Source: CAZUGA01 sp964619885 (lineage in GTDB: Bacteria; Pseudomonadota; Gammaproteobacteria; Methylococcales; UBA1147). From it: 12,646 bases of DNA. The number at the start of each line of letters is the position of its first letter. The first letter of the stretch is position 1. The notes under the pieces are model-generated. The model saw only the letters and a list, made by a program, of their open reading frames with translations. It did not search any database and had not been told where the DNA came from. The DNA is taken from positions 1 through 12,646 of the forward strand of contig CAZUGA010000068.1 in assembly GCA_964619885.1 (NCBI GenBank). The letters are read 5' to 3'. Below are positions 7,207-12,646 of this stretch, piece after piece. Position numbers and translations under genes: made by a program.

Positions 7207-8481
7207 CTACTCGATCAACGACTGCCCAGCCATATACGTCTGCAAAACCTCCGGTACCGCAATGCGTCCCTGGCTATCCTGGTAGTTCTCCATAATCGCG
7301 ATTAACGTTCGTCCAGCGGCCAAACCTGATCCATTCAAAGTGTGCACCAGCTCTGGTTTACCTGTTTCCGGATTACGCCAGCGGGCTTGTAAACGACGTG
7401 CTTGGAAATCTCTAAAATTACTACACGACGAAATCTCCCTATAGGCCTGCTGCCCCGGCAACCAAACCTCAAGGTCGTAGGTCTTCGACGAAGAAAACCC
7501 AGTATCACCCGCACAGAGCAGAACTTTGCGGTACGGCAGTTTAAGTTTTCTCAAGATGGTCTCGGCGTGCCCGGTCAGTTCTTCGTGCGCATTTGCAGAA
7601 TCCGCCGGGCGTACGATCTGAACCAACTCAACCTTCTCGAATTGGTGTTGGCGAATCATTCCGCGAACATCTTTACCATAGGAACCCGCTTCGCTACGGA
7701 AGCACGGGGTATGCGCGACAAAGCGTAACGGCATACGCTCGTTGGAGACGATTTCGTCTCGCACCAGATTGGTCACCGGAACTTCGGCGGTTGGGATCAG
7801 ATAGAATGGCGGATCATTACTGACCGCAAACAAATCTTCTTCAAATTTCGGTAACTGCCCGGTACCACGCAAACTATCGGCGTTCGCCAGATACGGCACA
7901 TACACCTCGGTATAGCCATGTTCCTGGCTATGCGTATCCAACATAAATTGAATAATCGCGCGCTGCAGCCTAGCCAACGGACCATTTAAGCTGACAAACC
8001 GGGCCGACGCCAACTTGGCCCCGACTTCAAAATCCATTTGGCCAAGGCCCGCGCCCAAATCCACATGATCTTTAGCTGCAAAATCGAACTCGGGCGGCTG
8101 ACCCCACCGATTGATTTCTACGTTATCCGCCTCGTCGCGTCCAGCCGGCACGTCTTGATCTAGGATATTAGGTATCCCCAAAAACACATCATCCAATTCT
8201 GTTTGAATAACGGATAATTCGGATTCCGCCTGTTTAAGCTGATCGCCAAGGTCCTGCACCTGATCCAACAATGGTTGAATATCTTCTCCCGCGGCTTTCG
8301 CTTTGCCTATCGCCTTGGAACTGGTATTTCTCTCGTTTTGCAGCGCCTGGGTTCGAACCTGAATTTGCTTGCGCCGACATTCAAGTTCGACAAATGCCTC
8401 ACTATCGAATTCAAACAAACGGCGGGACAATTGGCGGACAGCCTCATCGAGATTGCTACGAAATAAACGTGGATCAAGCAT
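7207..8481 (-). CDS. serS: Seryl-tRNA synthetase
   Basis: Charges tRNA-Ser (and tRNA-Sec where present) with serine in the cytoplasm. The 424 residues match the bacterial norm. The N-terminal coiled-coil arm that grips the tRNA long variable arm spans about 25-105. The class II core follows: TAEVPVTNLVRDEI (serine pocket), motif 2 in FRSEAGSYGKDVRGMIRQHQ with FEKVE, and motif 3 NGSGLAAGRTLIAIMENYQ near the end. The ATG at 8481 (MLDPRLFRSNLDE) is the usual SerS start. A GGAGAG lies about 13 nt upstream, rather far. The gap of 121 bp behind crcB is long enough for a separate promoter, but I see no convincing one. The crcB-serS order is common in gammaproteobacteria; the molybdoenzyme after serS is not part of that order as I know it. 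Confidence 0.97.
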   Translation of the reverse strand: MLDPRLFRSNLDEAVRQLSRRLFEFDSEAFVELECRRKQIQVRTQALQNERNTSSKAIGKAKAAGEDIQPLLDQVQDLGDQLKQAESELSVIQTELDDVFLGIPNILDQDVPAGRDEADNVEINRWGQPPEFDFAAKDHVDLGAGLGQMDFEVGAKLASARFVSLNGPLARLQRAIIQFMLDTHSQEHGYTEVYVPYLANADSLRGTGQLPKFEEDLFAVSNDPPFYLIPTAEVPVTNLVRDEIVSNERMPLRFVAHTPCFRSEAGSYGKDVRGMIRQHQFEKVELVQIVRPADSANAHEELTGHAETILRKLKLPYRKVLLCAGDTGFSSSKTYDLEVWLPGQQAYREISSCSNFRDFQARRLQARWRNPETGKPELVHTLNGSGLAAGRTLIAIMENYQDSQGRIAVPEVLQTYMAGQSLIE

Positions 8482-8602
8482 AAATGTTAGAAAACTCTCC
8501 GTAGTTGTTACATATATTAATGATATCGCCGTTGCGCGGTCCCAGCACTATCGAATATTCAATTATGCCGCTACCGATCAAACCATTAACGCAATAGGCC
8601 GG

Positions 8603-9310
8603 TCAAACCTGTTTTCCCAATAAAGACCCGGCCCAAAAAAATAACAGGCAAACACCGGCATTACCAATAAAGACGCTCAATAGCGTCGCCATTTCAGCTT
8701 TAAAACTATGGCCTTCTTCGATCAGATATAGGACCAAATAGAGGCTGGAAAAGGTCATAAACGCGCCGATCACAACGATTAATAGCGCCGCGCGGTGCTC
8801 GATCGATATCCCAGTACGTTCTCCCAACACCGCAATCAGGATGCCGATCAGAAAAGAACCAATTCCATTTACCGCAACGATGCCGTACGGAAAAATCCAA
8901 TCTAGCCATCGAATCACACCGCCGGAATAAAAAAACAGAGTGCGCCCGGACATAAGCCCCATCCAGACTGCGACCACGCAAGTCACTACACTGATCAGAA
9001 CGTTCAAGCCGGCCTTACCATAATTGCCTTGCTCAATAAGATAAAAGGTTTCCAATGAAAAAGTCGAAAAGGTGGTGAACGACCCAAACAATCCAACCAA
9101 AATCGCCGCCCGATATTCCAACGAAATTGCAACCCGCTGCAGAATTAACGCTTCGGTCAACAAGCCGATCAGAAAAGACCCCATCACATTGACGGTCAGG
9201 GTTCCGTACGGAAACCCGCGGCCCAGCCAAGTGTATACTCCACTGGAGACAAAAAAACGCAACAGCGCACCTACGGCACCGCCCAATGCGACTGAAAGAA
9301 GTTGATTCAT
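8603..9310 (-). CDS. crcB: Double-domain CrcB/Fluc fluoride channel
   Basis: Fluoride exporter of the inner membrane, but with two CrcB copies in one 235-residue chain (ATG at 9310; a TTG 9 nt upstream is possible). Copy 1 (about 1-122) is canonical: GGAVGALLRF in TM1, FPYGTLTVN with Asn41 and GSFLIG in TM2, GSFTTFSTFSLET in TM3, and TM4 near 101-121. Copy 2 (about 122-235) repeats FFYSGGV, FPYGIVAVN with Asn148 and GSFLIG, then GAFMTFSSL and a last helix near 208-229. Repeat period is 107 residues. Copy 2 has no separate TM1: TM4 of copy 1 runs straight into the part matching the end of TM1, giving seven helices. Usual bacterial members have one four-helix domain of about 125 residues. I see no fluoride riboswitch in the 74 bp upstream. 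The gene lies between mtnA and serS, same strand. Family call firm; double-copy reading strong. Confidence 0.9.
   Translation of the reverse strand: MNQLLSVALGGAVGALLRFFVSSGVYTWLGRGFPYGTLTVNVMGSFLIGLLTEALILQRVAISLEYRAAILVGLFGSFTTFSTFSLETFYLIEQGNYGKAGLNVLISVVTCVVAVWMGLMSGRTLFFYSGGVIRWLDWIFPYGIVAVNGIGSFLIGILIAVLGERTGISIEHRAALLIVVIGAFMTFSSLYLVLYLIEEGHSFKAEMATLLSVFIGNAGVCLLFFWAGSLLGKQV
8843..8857. repeat. Internal crcB repeat, copy in the second domain
   Basis: The 15 bases gccgatcagaaaaga recur exactly at 9164-9178, 321 bp away, an exact number of codons (107). A second shared block, ccgtacggaaa, lies at 8883-8893 and 9204-9214 with the same 321-bp offset. These are remnants of the tandem duplication that built the two-domain CrcB gene. 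Confidence 0.7.
9164..9178. repeat. Internal crcB repeat, copy in the first domain
   Basis: Partner of the 15-bp block at 8843-8857. It encodes the GSFLIG part of TM2 in copy 1. The match is exact at the DNA level, synonymous positions included. Confidence 0.7.
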
Positions 9311-9384
9311 TTGCAGCAAAACCCTTGGGCTATCTGCCTTAAAAAGTTTGTTACCGTATCATACCATCGAACACGAGGCTATCG

Positions 9385-10434
9385 TCATCGAATGCTTTCC
9401 AATCCGCCGTCACCAGGTTTATGGACCACACCTTTTTCGGTCACAATGGCATCGATTAAATCGGCAGGGGTCATATCAAAAACCGGATTCCATGCATCGA
9501 TACAGGATTGATCGTTTAAATAGTAAGCCGGTAGCAATTCCTCTTCCGCGCGTTGCTCGATTTCTATGGCCTCACCGTTGATTAAGCTCCAATCGATCGT
9601 GGACGTTGGCGCGACTACCATAAATTTCACACCATGATTGCGCGCCAATACCGCCAACGAATAGGTTCCAATCTTGTTAGCAACGTCACCATTGGCAGTA
9701 ATCCGATCAGCCCCGACGATCACCCATTGGACGGCACCGCTGCGCATTAATGAAGCAGCCGCCGAATCTGCAATCAAAGTCGCAGCGATACTATCCTGCT
9801 GTAACTCCCAGACCGTCAGCCGCGCGCCCTGCTGCCACGGACGCGTCTCGGTGGCAAAGATTCGCTTTAGACCTTGGCGCGTCGCGCTGCGTATCACGCC
9901 GAGAGCCGTGCCGTAACCGCCAGTCGCCAAAGACCCGGTATTACAATGCGTGAGTACACCTTCGCACTTGGTCAATATCTCGGCACCCAATTCACCCATA
10001 TAACGATTTGCATCAATATCATCCTGATGGATAGTTTTGGCCAACTGCAACGCGTCTTGCGCAGGATCGCGCCGAACATCGCGCAAGCCTTCTTGTATCT
10101 TATCCAATGCCCAAAACAAATTGACAGCAGTGGGACGTGATGCTGCCAGTATGTCAATATCCTCCCGTATCGATTCATGCCATTGCACACCGACTTCGGC
10201 ATAACGTTGGCGTGCAGCCAACACCACGCCGTAAGCCGCCGCAATACCAATTGCCGGTGCGCCGCGCACCCGCATCGACCTGATCGCTTCAGCAACTCCG
10301 GCAGCGCTGTCGAATGTTTCATAAACCACTTCATCCGGCAAACGCCGCTGATCGAGCACCTGCAAACCTGAATCGGTCCATAACATTGCGCGGACCGTGT
10401 CATCGCCGTTGCTCGACGGAATATTCGTGTACAT
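9385..10434 (-). CDS. mtnA: Methylthioribose-1-phosphate isomerase
   Basis: Converts 5-methylthioribose-1-phosphate to methylthioribulose-1-phosphate in the methionine salvage pathway, in the cytoplasm. It has 349 residues, the usual length. Signature blocks are RGAPAIG (57-63), THCNTGSLATGGYGTALG with catalytic Cys164, ETRPWQQGARLTVWEL, and GADRITANGDVANKIGTY with catalytic Asp243. These mark a true MtnA rather than an eIF2B-like relative. The ATG at 10434 has a GGGGTAG run about 8 nt upstream. It is divergent from mtaD with 51 bp between the starts, as in Pseudomonas. crcB follows after 74 bp on the same strand. Confidence 0.96.
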   Translation of the reverse strand: MYTNIPSSNGDDTVRAMLWTDSGLQVLDQRRLPDEVVYETFDSAAGVAEAIRSMRVRGAPAIGIAAAYGVVLAARQRYAEVGVQWHESIREDIDILAASRPTAVNLFWALDKIQEGLRDVRRDPAQDALQLAKTIHQDDIDANRYMGELGAEILTKCEGVLTHCNTGSLATGGYGTALGVIRSATRQGLKRIFATETRPWQQGARLTVWELQQDSIAATLIADSAAASLMRSGAVQWVIVGADRITANGDVANKIGTYSLAVLARNHGVKFMVVAPTSTIDWSLINGEAIEIEQRAEEELLPAYYLNDQSCIDAWNPVFDMTPADLIDAIVTEKGVVHKPGDGGLESIR

Positions 10435-10485
10435 GAATTGCTACCCCGTGATAGAGTTATTCGTTTGATAAATTTCAATTTTCAG
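10435..10485. promoter_or_regulatory. Shared control region between divergent mtnA and mtaD
   Basis: Only 51 bp separate the two starts, so both promoters must overlap each other or reach into the coding regions. It is AT-rich on the mtaD side (ttgataaatttcaatttt). A minus-strand TTGAAA (10473-10478) with a weak TCTATC 17 bp on would start transcription too near the mtnA ATG to retain its ribosome-binding site. I therefore do not call exact promoter elements. Confidence 0.35.
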
Positions 10486-11811
10486 ATGCAAATCGAGACG
10501 CTTCTTTGCGCACGCTGGATTATACCGGTGCAACCCGAGGGGTTGGTAATAGAAAACCACGCTTTGGCCATCTCAAACGGAAATATTATCGAGATTCTGC
10601 CGATCGAACCGGCACTTCAGAAGTATCACGCTAATTCAGTGGAGCACTTGGAGCATCACGCTCTGATCCCTGGTTTTGTCAATAGCCATACTCACGCGGC
10701 CATGGCATTTTTGCGTGGTATCGCTGACGATCAACCGTTAATGGAATGGTTGCAGGGAACAATTTGGCCGATCGAACAAAAATGGATGGGGGAAGCATTC
10801 GTCCGCGATGGCACCGAGCTCGCGATCGCGGAAATGATCAGGGGCGGTATAACTTGTTTCAACGACATGTATTTCTTCCCGGAAATTACCGCAAAAATAG
10901 CGCAGAAAACGGGAATCCGGGCAAAGATCGGCTTAATCCAAATTGAATTCCCCAGCGCATGGGCGCAAAACAGTGACGAATATTTAGCAAAAGGGCTGAC
11001 CTTGCACGACGAGTTGCGCGACCAGAAACTGGTCACCGCCGCATTCGCGCCGCACGCGCCCTATTCTGTTTCCGACCCAAGCTTGGAGAAAATACGGATT
11101 TACGCCGAAGAACTGGAGCTACCCGTCCATATGCACGTTCACGAGACTGCAGACGAAATCAAGCAGAGTCAGGAACAATTCGGCGTTCGACCCCTAACCC
11201 GCTTGCAAAAGCTGGGCTTGATCGGGCCCTCATTTATAGCGGTACATATGACACAACTATCTGAAGCCGAAATCCAGATGATCGCGCAGTGGGGTTGTCA
11301 TGTAGTTCATTGCCCGGAATCGAACATGAAACTGGCCAGCGGGTTCTGTCCAGTCGCACAGCTGTTAGACGCCGGCATAAACGTAGCATTGGGTACCGAC
11401 AGCGCTGCCAGCAACAACGACCTGGATATTCTGGGCGAGATGCGGACCGCAGCCTTGTTGGCCAAAGGCTACGCCGTCGATGCGAGTGCCGTTCCAGCGG
11501 CAACCGCATTGCGCATGGCAACATTCAACGGCGCAAAAGCATTAGGGTTAGACTCAATCACGGGCTCGTTGGAACCAAACAAGGCCGCCGATATTACTGC
11601 GATTCGGTTGGATACGCTGGAAACCCAGCCGGTATTCGATCCAATCTCGCAAATTGTATACGCTGCAAATCGCGACCAAATCACTGATGTTTGGGTGGCG
11701 GGCCAGCATCTATTGAAAGCAAGAGAACTTAGTTGCCTGGATATTGACAAAATTAAAGAAAAGGTCAATCTGTGGGCGGGTAAACTAAGTTCAACCGAGC
11801 AGGAACAATAA
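10486..11811 (+). CDS. mtaD: 5-methylthioadenosine/S-adenosylhomocysteine deaminase (TRZ/ATZ family)
   Basis: A zinc amidohydrolase that deaminates methylthioadenosine (and often S-adenosylhomocysteine) to the inosine analogue. The protein is 441 residues from the ATG at 10486 (MQIETLLCARWIIPV), which matches where homologues begin. An in-frame TTG at 10438 would add 16 unusual residues. The ribosome-binding site is weak either way. Metal and catalytic residues are present: His68 and His70 in NSHTHAAM, His217 and Glu220 in HMHVHET, His254 in VHMTQL, and Asp305 in GTDSAASNNDLD. The mtaD-ubiG gap is 3 nt, so they share a transcript. Next to mtnA, it suggests MTA salvage through methylthioinosine and a phosphorylase encoded elsewhere, as in Pseudomonas. 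Substrate choice within TRZ/ATZ enzymes is inferred from context. Confidence 0.9.
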   Translation: MQIETLLCARWIIPVQPEGLVIENHALAISNGNIIEILPIEPALQKYHANSVEHLEHHALIPGFVNSHTHAAMAFLRGIADDQPLMEWLQGTIWPIEQKWMGEAFVRDGTELAIAEMIRGGITCFNDMYFFPEITAKIAQKTGIRAKIGLIQIEFPSAWAQNSDEYLAKGLTLHDELRDQKLVTAAFAPHAPYSVSDPSLEKIRIYAEELELPVHMHVHETADEIKQSQEQFGVRPLTRLQKLGLIGPSFIAVHMTQLSEAEIQMIAQWGCHVVHCPESNMKLASGFCPVAQLLDAGINVALGTDSAASNNDLDILGEMRTAALLAKGYAVDASAVPAATALRMATFNGAKALGLDSITGSLEPNKAADITAIRLDTLETQPVFDPISQIVYAANRDQITDVWVAGQHLLKARELSCLDIDKIKEKVNLWAGKLSSTEQEQ

Positions 11812-11814
11812 GCC

Positions 11815-12525
11815 ATGGCAACTACAGAAAACGTCCATCCGGAAGAGATCAACAAATTTGGATCTTTGGCCGATCGTTGGTGGGATCCCAACGGTGAATT
11901 CAACACATTACACTCGGTTAATCCGCTACGTACATCTTTTATCCAACAATATTGCGACATCGAAAACAAACGCATTGTCGATGTAGGCTGCGGGGGCGGC
12001 ATTCTTAGCGAGGCGCTGGCAAAGCTAGGCGCAGATGTGGTTGGAATTGACCTGAGCCAGGATCTGATCGAAATCGCAGAATTGCACAGTTTAGAAACCC
12101 AGGTCAAGATTGACTACCAAAGAACCAGCGCCGAATCATTGGCTGATATGTCTCCAGAAACCTTCGATTGTGTCACTTGTATGGAAATGCTAGAGCACGT
12201 ACCGGAACCCGCTTGCATCGTCGAAGCTTGCTCACGCTTGGTCAAGCCGGGGGGTACGATATTTTTTTCTACGCTAAATCGGAAATGGAAAGCCTGGATG
12301 CTCGCGATCGTCGGTGCGGAATATTTGATGCGCATGATCCCCAAAGGCACCCACGACTACAAAACATTCATTAAACCGTCGGAACTAACCGGATGGGCAC
12401 GACAGTTCGGACTTGAAATTCAAGCGATCACCGGAATCGAATACAATCCGTTAATCAAACGCTACTATCTTGGAAAAGATATAGACGTCAATTATATTGC
12501 GGTATTCAAAAAATCCGAGGCCTGA
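11815..12525 (+). CDS. ubiG: Ubiquinone biosynthesis O-methyltransferase
   Basis: SAM-dependent O-methyltransferase acting twice in ubiquinone synthesis, on the first and last ring hydroxyls. It has 236 residues, family-normal. The N-terminus EEINKFGSLADRWWDPNGEF with LHSVNPLR is typical of UbiG. SAM motif I is VDVGCGGGILSEALAKLGA (about 55-73) followed by VVGIDLS. CMEMLEHVPEP and FSTLNRKWKAWMLAIVGAEY are further UbiG blocks. The ATG lies 3 nt after the mtaD stop, and the likely ribosome-binding site (AGGAAC) is inside the end of mtaD. The mtaD-ubiG-HAD phosphatase order matches Pseudomonas. Confidence 0.96.
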   Translation: MATTENVHPEEINKFGSLADRWWDPNGEFNTLHSVNPLRTSFIQQYCDIENKRIVDVGCGGGILSEALAKLGADVVGIDLSQDLIEIAELHSLETQVKIDYQRTSAESLADMSPETFDCVTCMEMLEHVPEPACIVEACSRLVKPGGTIFFSTLNRKWKAWMLAIVGAEYLMRMIPKGTHDYKTFIKPSELTGWARQFGLEIQAITGIEYNPLIKRYYLGKDIDVNYIAVFKKSEA

Positions 12526-12553
12526 TATTACGCCTCTCAGGAACGCATTCGGT

Positions 12554-12646
12554 TTGCGCGCGGTATTATTCGATCTGGACGGGACCCTACTCAATACCCC
12601 TATATGTCAGGCTAGTTGTCGCTTTTTCTTTTTCCCCCATGGGGGA
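12554..12646 (+). CDS. HAD-family phosphatase (MupP/Gph type), 5' fragment
   Basis: Only the beginning is present. From a probable TTG start at 12554, with AGGA about 11 nt upstream, the frame reads MRAVLFDLDGTLLNT. This is HAD motif I with nucleophile Asp7 and acid/base Asp9. By synteny with Pseudomonas (mtaD-ubiG-mupP) it is most likely the MurNAc-6-phosphate phosphatase MupP of cell-wall recycling, or the related phosphoglycolate phosphatase Gph. After about 12597 the translation (PICQASCRFFFF) no longer resembles the family, which continues with an APD-like helix. The last 50 bp may therefore be a different sequence or an assembly error. Confidence 0.6.
   Translation, partial: MRAVLFDLDGTLLNTPICQASCRFFFFPHGG
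12613..12622. repeat. Right-edge copy of the 10-bp inverted motif
   Basis: tagttgtcgc pairs with gcgacaacta at 30-39. It is preceded by tcaggc here and by tcaagg in the left copy read outward, a partial extension of the similarity. A 14-bp perfect palindrome follows at the very end (12633-12646). Confidence 0.35.

Noticed and set aside
9311..9384. Fluoride riboswitch upstream of crcB
   Set aside because: I looked for the conserved GGNGATGG...CCGCC-type layout in the 74 bp before the start and in the end of mtnA. gatgacgatag and tcgatgg occur by chance without the paired elements.
9972..10478. A 168-codon minus-strand frame overlapping mtnA
   Set aside because: It is a shifted frame of mtnA, rich in Cys, Arg and Trp, with no family resemblance. 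mtnA itself is unmistakable.
10438..10485. Upstream TTG start for mtaD at 10438
   Set aside because: It would add 16 residues not typical of the family and would start 3 nt from the mtnA start codon on the other strand. The ATG at 10486 matches the normal N-terminus.
11469..12107. A 212-codon minus-strand open frame across mtaD and ubiG
   Set aside because: It is antisense to two well-recognised genes. Its Ser/Ile-rich translation has no recognisable motif and is best explained as a shadow frame.
1..12646. Mobile element, CRISPR array, defence or toxin-antitoxin system
   Set aside because: No transposase, integrase, tRNA, regular short repeats or defence-type protein found. The genes are ordinary chromosomal ones apart from the points listed.

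Overview
This 12.6-kb window reads as a fragment of a gammaproteobacterial chromosome of moderate GC. Three things support that. A mtnA // mtaD-ubiG-HAD phosphatase cluster has the same order as in Pseudomonas. A crcB-serS pair is a familiar gammaproteobacterial neighbour pair. The enzymes themselves (UbiG, Ste24-type M48 protease, MMPL-type RND exporter) fit. I see no rRNA, tRNA, insertion sequence, CRISPR array or phage gene. No gap between genes exceeds about 255 bp.

Layout. (1) Positions 1-3202 are an efflux module. A TetR-family repressor gene (+) diverges from a two-gene minus-strand unit: an unrecognised 102-aa protein, then an RND/MMPL exporter overlapping it by 11 nt and running off the left edge. 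The shared control region carries two near-identical 18-bp operators, one of them inside the spacer of a good sigma70-type promoter. (2) Positions 3266-10434 are a run of minus-strand genes with short gaps. In transcription order they are mtnA, a double-domain fluoride channel (crcB), serS, a cytoplasmic molybdopterin oxidoreductase, a DUF1801 protein and a Ste24-type M48 metalloprotease. (3) Positions 10486-12646 (+) hold mtaD, ubiG and the first codons of a HAD phosphatase, divergent from mtnA across 51 bp.

Functionally, mtaD and mtnA belong together in methylthioadenosine salvage: deamination of MTA, phosphorolysis by an enzyme outside the window, then isomerisation of methylthioribose-1-phosphate. 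ubiG is ubiquinone biosynthesis and serS is translation. The molybdoenzyme has no electron-transfer partner in view.

The most interesting item is the CrcB protein. Bacterial Fluc/CrcB channels are usually single four-helix domains of about 125 residues that pair antiparallel. Here one 235-residue chain carries two copies with a 107-residue repeat period. The last helix of the first copy runs directly into the region matching the end of helix 1 of the second copy, so I count seven membrane segments. That odd arrangement would invert the second copy relative to the first. The second copy has also lost part of the phenylalanine/TTFST signature. The duplication is still visible in the DNA.

Both window ends look abnormal. 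The RND frame and the HAD frame each stop resembling their families within about 50-60 bp of the edge. The two edges share a 10-bp motif in inverted orientation, which points to a contig broken at a repeat or carrying assembly error.
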